Positions 39,601 through 48,600 of a stretch of 64,000 bases of DNA are shown here, in pieces. The DNA comes from Phytohabitans aurantiacus. Lineage in GTDB: Bacteria > Actinomycetota > Actinomycetes > Mycobacteriales > Micromonosporaceae. The notes under the pieces were generated by a model. It did not search any database, had not been told where the DNA came from, and was given only the letters and a program-made list of their open reading frames with translations. The stretch spans positions 1-64,000 of the forward strand of contig NZ_BSDI01000047.1 in assembly GCF_027923225.1 (NCBI RefSeq). The letters are read 5' to 3'. The first letter of the stretch is position 1; every line of letters begins with the position of its first letter. The translations under genes and the position numbers were made by a program.

Positions 39601-42600
39601 CGAGCTCCGCATAGGACACCGAGCGGTCGCCGTCCACGACGGCCACCTCGTGCGGCCGTTCGGCCACCTGCCGGGCGAACAGCACCGGGAACGGCTCCTC
39701 GGGCACCACCCGGTCGGTGGCGTTGAAGTCGCGCAGCACCAGCCGGCGCTCGTCGTCGCCGAGCACGTCGACCCGGCTGACCGGAGCGGCGGGATCGGCG
39801 GTGACGGCCTCGACGAGCCGGACCAGCCGCTGGCCCAACCGGGCAACCGCGTCGGCTTCGAAGAGCCCGGTGCGGTACTCGATGAGCACGTCGAGCCCGT
39901 CGGCCCGCTCGACGAAGGCGAACACCAGGTCGAACCGGGCGGTGCCGGTCTCGCCGTACTCCGGGGTGACCGCCAGCCCGGCCAGGTCGAAGTCCACATC
40001 GGACCGGTTGCGGTACACCACCATGACCTGGAAGAGCGGGTTGCTGGCGAGGGACCGGTCCGGGTTGAGGGCCTTGACGACCGCCTCGAACGGCACGTCC
40101 TGATGCGAGAACGCGGCCAGATCGGCCTCCCGCACCCGGGTCACGAGGTCGGCGAAGCCGGGGTCGCCCGACAGGTCGGTACGCAGCACCAGCGTGTTGA
40201 CGAAGAAGCCGACCAGATCGTCGAGCGCCTCGTCGGTGCGGCCGGCTATTGGCGCGCCGAGCGGGATGTCGGTACCGGCGCCGAGGCGGTACAACAGCGC
40301 GGCCACGGCGGCGTGGGCCAGCATGAACATGCTCGCCCCGGACTCCTGCGCGAGCCGGCGCAGGCCCTGGCTGGCGGTGGCGCCGAGGTCGATGCTGAGG
40401 GCGGCGCCGCTGTTGCCGGTGTCGCGACCGGTCGCGCCGGGCAGCTCCAGCCGCTCCGGCATGCCGGCGAGGGCCGTACGCCACCACGCGAGCTGCCGTC
40501 CGGCGAGACTGTCCGGATCGGACTCGTCGCCAAGCAGCTCGCGCTGCCACAGCGTGTAGTCGGCGTACTGGACGGGCAGCGGCGCCCACTCCGGTGCCGC
40601 GCCGGCAGTCCGGGCGGCGTACGCGGTCGACAGGTCGCGCAGGAACGGACCATCCGACCACTCGTCGGTGGTGATGTGGTGCAGCAGCACGACGACGACG
40701 TGCTCGTCCGTCCCGTCGGGCACCATGGTCACCCTGATCGGCAGCTCAGCCGCGAGGTCGAACGGCCGGCGCACGGCCGCCTCGACCACCACCGCCGGGT
40801 CACCCGCCACGATGTCCACCGTGGGGCGGGCCGACTCGATGGGCACGATCCGCTGGATCGGCCGCCCGTCCCGCTCGTCGAACACGGTGCGCAGCGCCTC
40901 GTGGCGCGCCACCACGTCACCGACCGCGGCTTCGAGAGCGGTCACGTCCAGCGGGCCGCGCACCCGCATGACGATCGGGAAGTTGTACGCCGCGGTACCG
41001 CCGTCGAGCTGCTGGAGCACCCAGAGCCGCTGCTGGGCGTACGACGCGGGGATCTCGTCCGGCCTCGGCATGGGCGCCAGCGCGGGGCGCCGCTCTGATC
41101 CGCCGCCCGCCCGCGCGGCGAGCTCGGCAACGGTACGAGCCTCGAACAGGTCGCGGATGGCCAGCTCGGCGCCCAGCGCTGTTCGTGCCCGGCTGATCAG
41201 GCGGGTGGCGAGCAGCGAATGGCCGCCGAGGTCGAAGAAGTCGTCCTCGACGCCCACCTCCGGCAGGCCCAGCACCTCGGCGAAGAGTCCACACAGGACC
41301 TCCTCGGCCGGGGTCTCGGCGGGCCGGCTCTCGCCGCGCTGCACGGCCGGCTCGGCGTCCGGCAGCGCCTTGATGTCGAGCTTGCCGTTGACGGTGAGCG
41401 GCAGCCGGTCGAGCGTCACGAAGGCGGCTGGCACCATGTAGTCGGGCAGGGTCCGCTTGAGATGCTCGCGCAGGCGGTGCGCGAGGGCGCTCGCGTCCCG
41501 GGCGGCGGCCGGGTCGTTGGTCAGCGGCCAACCACCGGTGGGTACGTGCGGCACGACGCCCGGCGACGGCAGGAACACCGCGTCCAGGCTGCCGTCGCCG
41601 TCCGCCGACCACGTCACATGGTCGGCACCCATCTCGTACAGGTCCTCGACCTCGACACCATCATCGACGAGCCGCGCGTTGGGTATCCCCGTGACCCGCA
41701 CCGCGCGATCCGAGCAGGTGACCGCCGAGGTGTGGAGGATGGCGTCGTAGCGGTATCTCGTCAGTTCGTTGTGGTGGCGGCCCCTACGGACGCGCACCGA
41801 CGCGGTAGCGCCGGGCAGCGTCGCGAAGTAGTCGGGGTCGACCAGCAGTTCCTTTTCGGACACCGCCGCACGGCGAACGGCCGCCACGCTCGTGTGGAAG
41901 TGCTCGGCGAGCCGCAGGTTTCGCACGTCGCCGACGAAGACACGCCCGCCGGGCGCCACGAGGTCAAGCGCGGCGGTCAGCACCGATGTCAGGTACGCGG
42001 CGCTCGGGAAGTACTGGATGACGGAGTTGACGACGACGGTGTCGAAGTACCCGCGCGGCAGCCCGGACAGGTCGTCGGCCGGCTGGCACCGCAGCTCCAC
42101 CCGGCCACTGAGCCGCAGGTCAGCGGCCACGCCGGCGCGCAGCGCCTCGATGACGGACGGCGCGAAGTCGGTGCCCCAGTACGCCTCGCAGTCGGGGGCG
42201 AGCCGCCCGAGCAGGAGTCCACTGCCGACCCCGATCTCCAGGACGCGACGGGGGTTCAGGGAGCGGATGTGCGCGACCGTGGTGTCGCGCCACTCGCGCA
42301 TGTCGTCGAGCGGAATGGGCTGACCGTCGTAGCTGCTGTCCCAGCCGGAGAAGTCCTCCTTGGACAGAGCGGTGCCGATCTCGGCGTACTCGGCGTCGTA
42401 GATCTGCTGCCACTCGCCGATCTGGGCCTGCTCGACTTCCGGTCGCCCGGATGAGAGCGGGGCCGGCACGACGTACCCGATCAGCCGGTCGTCGCGAACG
42501 GCGACGGCCGCCTGCGCGACCCGCTCGTGCGCCCCGAGCACCGACTCGATCTCGCCCAGCTCGACCCGGTACCCGCGGATCTTGATCTGGTCGTCGGTGC

Positions 42601-45600
42601 GGCCGAGGAAGTCGATGTTTCCGTCCGGCCGCCGCCGCACGAGGTCGCCGGTGCGATACATGCGGCCACCGGGCGGCCCGAACGGGTCCGCGACGAACCG
42701 GTGCGCGGTCAGCCCCGGCCGGTCGAGGTAGCCGCGCGCCAGCCCGACGCCGCTGATGTACAGCTCACCGGCCGCCCCGTCCGGCACCGGCCGCAGCCAC
42801 GTGTCGAGGATGTGCGCCCGGGTGTTCCAGATAGGACGGCCGACGGTCGGGGTATCGCTGTCGAGCGTGCCGCCGCCGAGCGTGTTGATGGTGTATTCGG
42901 TTGGCCCGTAGAGGTTGTAGCCGAAGGTGCCCTCGGTGTCGCGCAGCCGCGCCCACACCGCGTCGGAGACCGCCTCGCCGCCGAGCAGCACGAGCGGTGG
43001 CCGGTGCGCCCCGTCCAGCAGCCCTTCCGCGAAAAGGTGGTGCGCGTACGTCGGCGTCACGTTCACGACGTCGATCTCGTGCCGGTGGCAGTACGCGACC
43101 AGCGCCTCGGCGTCGCGGCGCAGCTCTTCGTCGCAGACGTGCACCTCGTGGCCCTCGACGAGCCAGAGCAGCTCCTCCCACGACATGTCGAACGCGAACG
43201 AGACGGTGTGCGCGATACGCAGCCGGCGGCCGCCCGCCGACGCGATCGTCGGGTCGAAGATGGCCTCGCGGTGGTTGAGCTGCATGTTGGTCAGGCCGCG
43301 GTACGGCGTGACGACGCCCTTCGGGCGGCCCGTCGAGCCGGAGGTGTAGATGACGTACGCCGGGTGCTCCAGCGCGAACCGGCGCTCCAGCGGCGTGGCC
43401 TTCAAAGTGGACAGTTCCGCGATCACGGCGGGCTCGTCGACCGATACGCACTCGCCGGGCAGCCGCGCCGCCACCGCGCGGGTCGACAGCACGCAGACCG
43501 GCCGCGCGTCGTCGAGCATCATCGCGAGCCGCTCGACCGGATGGTCCAGCTCCAGCGGCAGGTACGCGGCACCGGTGCGCAGCACCGCGAACAGGGCGAC
43601 CACCATGTCGATGGAGCGCGGCAGCGCGAGCCCGACGACGGCTTCGGGTGCGGCGCCCCGCCGGGCGAGCAGCCTCGCCATCCGGTTCACGCGCGCGTCG
43701 AGCTCCGCGTAGGTGACCCGCTCCGTGCCGAAGACGAGCGCCACCTCGTCGGGTGTGCGGGCGGCCTGCGCGGCGAGCAGGTCGGCCACGGTCTCGTCGC
43801 CGACCGGGTGCGCGGTGGCGTCCCAGTCTCGGGCCAGCCGGTCACGCTCGCTGCCGGGCAGTACGTCGAGGCCGCCGACCGGCGCGTCCACATCGGACGC
43901 CAAGGCGTCGAGGGCGGCCGCGAACCGGTCCAGCACCTGCGCCGCCAGGCCGGCGTCGAGCACGTCCCGCCGGTACGCGAGCGTGGCGCGCAGCCGGTGT
44001 GCCGGGGTCACCACGACCGCGAGCGGGTAATGGGTCGCGTCGACGCTGCCGACCTCGACGATGCCGTGGCGCTTTCGCAGGGCGGCCAGCTCGTCCTCGT
44101 CACCGATGTTCTGCAGCGCGAAGAGGGTGTCGAAGAGCCGCGGATGCGGGGTTTCCCGCTGCACGTCGCCGAGGCCCAGGTACTCGTGCGGCATCAGCGC
44201 GGTGCGCTCTGCCTGGAGCCGGCGCAGCAGCGAAGCGACGCTCTCGCGCGGGTCGAACGCCACCCGCACCGGCACGGTGTTGAGGAAGAGGCCGATGGCG
44301 TTCTCGATGTGGTCGATGGGCGCGGTGCGACCGGCCACCGTCGCGCCGAACACGACGTCGTCGCGGCCGGCCACGTTGGACAGTACGAGCGCCCAGGCCG
44401 CGTTGAGCACGGTGTTGAGGGTGACGCCGAGCCGGCGGGCCGTGCCGCGCAGCCGCTCACTGACCTCCTCGCTCAACTCCAGCCGCAGCCGCTCCGGCAG
44501 CCCCGCGCCGGTCTGGGTTCCCCCCACGAGGGTCGGCTCGTCGAGGCCGGCCAGGGCGTCGTGCCAGGCGCGGGCGGACGCGGTCGTGTCGCGGGTGCCG
44601 AGCCACGCCAGGTAGTCGCGGTACGAGCCGGCGGGCGCCACGTCGCGGTCGTCGCCACCGCTGGCGTACAGGCCGAGCAGCTGCTCCAGGAACACCGACG
44701 CCGACCAGCCGTCCAGCAGCAGCACATGGTGGCTGATGACGAGGCGGTCGCCCGCGTCGCCGCGCCGGATGAGCAGCATCCGAAATAGCGGCGGGCGCGC
44801 CAGGTCGAAGCGCCGAGCCCGGTCCTCGGCCACCAGTTCGTCGAGCCGGGCGCCCCGCTCCTGCTCCGTCAGGCCCGACAGGTCCACAACGGACAGCGGT
44901 ACCTCGGGCGCCGCGGCCACGAACTGCACGGGCTGGGACAGGCCGTCGCTGGTGAAGCCGGCCCGGGTGCCCGGGTTCCGGGCGAGCAGCGCCGCGCACG
45001 CCGCGCGCAGCCGCTCCGGGTCGAGGCCGGCCGCCACGTCGAACGCGGCCTGCGCGGTGTAGACGTCGATCCCGCCGCTGTCGTAGCTGGCGTGGAAGTA
45101 CAGCCCCTCCTGGAGCGGCGACAGCGGCCACACCTCGTCGAGCGCGCCGCCGCAAACCCGGCGCACCCGATCGAGTTCCTCGGCGGTGAGGGCGACCAGG
45201 GGGCGTTCGAGCGCCGCGCCTTCGACCTCCGCTGTGGCCGCGAGCGCGGCCAGAGCGGCCGGAGTGCGGTGCGTGAACACCTCGCGCGGCCCGATCTCCA
45301 GCCCGGCCGCCCGCGCCCGGCTGGCCACCGCGATCGACAGGATGCTGTCGCCGCCGAGCGCGAAGAAGTCTTCGGCTACGCCGACGTCATCGAGTCCGAG
45401 CACCTCACCGTAGACCTGGCAGAGGAGCAGTTCGCGTTCGTCGCGGGGTGCGCGCGTCGCGGCCCGCTCGGCGACGGGGGCCGGCAGTGCGGCCCGGTCC
45501 ACCTTGCCGCTCGGCGTGCGGGGCAACGCGTCCAGCAGGACGAGCGCGGACGGCACCATCGGCGCCGGCAGCGTCGCGGCCAGGGCCGCGCGCAGCGCCT

Positions 45601-48600
45601 CAGCGTCCACTGTGGTGTCTGGCTGGGGTACCGCGTACCCGACGAGCCGCACGCCGCCCGGACCGTCCGCGCGCGCCACGACGGCCGCCTCGGCGACACC
45701 CGGCTCGGCGCGCAGGCGGGCCTCCACCTCGCCCGGCTCGACCCGGTTGCCGCGGATCTTCACCTGCTGGTCGGCGCGGCCGAGGTACTCCAGCGTCCCG
45801 TCAGCGCGCCGCCGCACGAGGTCGCCCGTGCGGTACATCCGCTCGCCCGGCCCACCGAACGGGTCGGCGACGAACCGGTCGGCCGTCACGCCGGGGCGGC
45901 TGTGATAGCCGCGAGCCAACTGGACACCGGCGATGTACAGCTCACCGGTGGTCGCCGGGCACAGCGCCCCGTCGAGCACGTACAGCCGGGTGTTCCACAC
46001 CGGACGTCCGATGGGGACGGTGCCGGTGCGCTCCACGCCCGCCTCGTGACACGTGACCTGGATGGCGGCCTCGGTGGGGCCGTACACGTTGTAGACCGGC
46101 ACGCCGGTCGCGGCCCGCCAGCGGGCGGCCGCCTCGGCGGGCAGCGCGTCACCGCCGGCGAACACCCGCCGCAGGCTCGCGAACACGCCGGGTTCCGTGG
46201 CGGCCGCGTCCGCGAAGGCGCCCAGCACCGAGGAGACGGTGGTGAGAGTGGTGGCGCCGTGCTCGCCGATGAGGCGGGCCAGTACGGCGGGATCACGGTG
46301 CGCGCCGGGCGGGGCGAGCACCACGGTGGCGCCCGCGCCCAGCGGCCAGAAGATCTCCAGGATCGACGGGTCGAAGCTCGCCGAGAGCTGGTGCAGCACC
46401 CGATCGTCCGGGCCGAGCGGAAACCGGTCCTGCGCCCACGCGAGCTGCGCCGTCACCGCGCGGTGCGTGACGAGCACGCCCTTGGGCGTACCGGTCGACC
46501 CGGAGGTGTAGATGAGGTAGGCCGGGCCGTCGGGGTGAGCCGTGGCCGGGACGGGCGCCCCGTCCAGGTCGGCCATGACGGACGGGGTCACCACGAAGGC
46601 GGCACCGGAGTCGGCCAGCATGAACGACACCCGGTCGGCGGGATAGTCCACATCGACCGGCAGGTACGCGGCGCCCGCCTTGAGCACGCCCAGCAGCGCG
46701 GCGATCAGGTCGGTCGAGCGCGGCAGGGCCACCGCCACGACCTGTTCTGGCCCGACGCCCCGGGCGCGCAGCAGTCCGGCGAGGACGGAAGAACGGTGAT
46801 CCAGCTCCCCGAAGGACACCGACCTCCCGCCCTCGACGACCGCCGTCGCACTGGGGCGCCGGGCGGCTTGCGCGGCGAAGGCGTCCACCAGCGTGGCCGG
46901 CGGGAGCTCGCGCACCTCGCCAGCCAGCGGGGCGCTCTCCTCCACCGTGGACACGTCCACCCGGCCCACCGGCCGGTCGGCGTCGGCCGCGATCGCCGAC
47001 AGCACGCGTACCAACTGGTCGGCGACCCGCCGCGCGGTCGCGCCGTCGATCCGCGCCGCGTCGTGCTTGAGCCGCAGCTCAAGGGTCTGTATCGAAGCTG
47101 AGCGCTCGGCGGGCAGCACGATGACCGCTAGGGGGTAGTGGCCGGTGTCCACGTAGTCCAGTCCGGTGACGCGCAACGCGCCGCTGGGGTCGCGCAGCTC
47201 GCCGTCGACCGGGTAGTTCTCGACCACCACGAGGGTGTCGAAGAGGTCGCCGAGGCCGGCGAGGCGCTGCACCTCGGCCAGCCCGACGTGCTGGTGGTCC
47301 AGCAGGTCGGTCTGGCTCGCCTGGAGGCGCCCGAGTACCTGGCTGAGCGGCTGCTCAGGCCGGCACCGCATCCGCACCGGGAGCGTGTTGATGAACAGGC
47401 CCACCATCGACTCGATGCCGTCCACCTCGGCCGCACGGCCGGACACGGTGGTGCCGAACACCACGTCCGAGCGACCGGTCAGGCGGCTCAACAGCAGGCC
47501 CCAGGCGCCCTGGACGGCTGTGCCGAGGGTCAGGCCGCGCTCGCGGGCGCGGGCGGTCAGGGCCGCGGTCAGCTCGGCCGGCAGGGCCACGCGGACCTCG
47601 GCGGGGCGGGGAGCGGCGGCCGCGGCACCTGCCTCGGCCAGCAGGGTGGGCTCGTCGACGCCGTCGAGGGCGTGCCGCCAGGCGTCCAGTGCGGCTGTCC
47701 GGTCGCGCCCCGACAGCCATGCCAGGTAGGCCGGGTACGGGGTGACCGCAGGCAGCTCGCCGCCGCCGTACCGGGACAGCAGCTCGCGCAGCAGCACGGA
47801 CACCGACCAGCCGTCCGCCACGATGTGGTGGAACCGCAACACCAGCCAGTGCCGCGCCTCGCCGCCCCGGATGAGGGTGAACCGCACCAGCGGTGGCTTC
47901 GCCAGGTCGAACGGCTCGTTGTCGCCGACCGCCGACGCGCGCGCGGCTCGCTCGCTGTCCGGGTACCCGGACAGGTCGACCTCGCGCCACGGCACGACAC
48001 CGGCAGCGCCCGCCGGGGAAATCACCTGGACGACCCGGCCGTCGGCGCGCTGGTGGAAACCGGCGCGCAGCGGCGCGTGCCGGTCGAGCAGCGCCTGCGC
48101 CGCGTCGCGCAGCGCCGCCGCGTCGAGCGGGCCGTGCAGCTCCACCATGAGCCGGACGGCGTACACATCGGACGCCGGGTCGAGGTGGGCGTGGAAGAAG
48201 AAGCCCTCCTGCAGCGGGGTGAGCGGCAGGTCGCCGGTGAGCTCGCCGATTACTGCCGGGCTCGACACGGTGCCGGCGGCGGCCGCGAGCGCGGCGACGG
48301 TGCGGCGCTGGAACACATCCCGCAGCGACAGGGCGATGCCGGCCTTCCGTGCCCGCGCGAGCAGCTGCACGGCGAGGATGCTGTCGCCGCCGAGCGCGAA
48401 GAAGTCGTCGTCGATGCCCACCCGCGGCACGTCGAGCAGCTCGGCGCAGAGCGCGCAGAGGGTCTCCTCGCGGGCATCGCGCGGCGGGCGGCCGGTGGCG
48501 AGCGCGGCGAAGTCGGGTGCGGGCAGGGCGGCCCGGTCGAGCTTGCCGCTGGTCGCGATCGGCAGGCGGTGCAGCGGCACGATCGCGGCCGGCAGCATGT

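Noticed and set aside
41219..47101. Very long plus-strand open frames opposite the NRPS gene
   Set aside because: They are the antisense of a high-GC gene; composition is Arg/Val/Gln/Asp-rich with no domain, and the minus-strand NRPS motifs are unambiguous.
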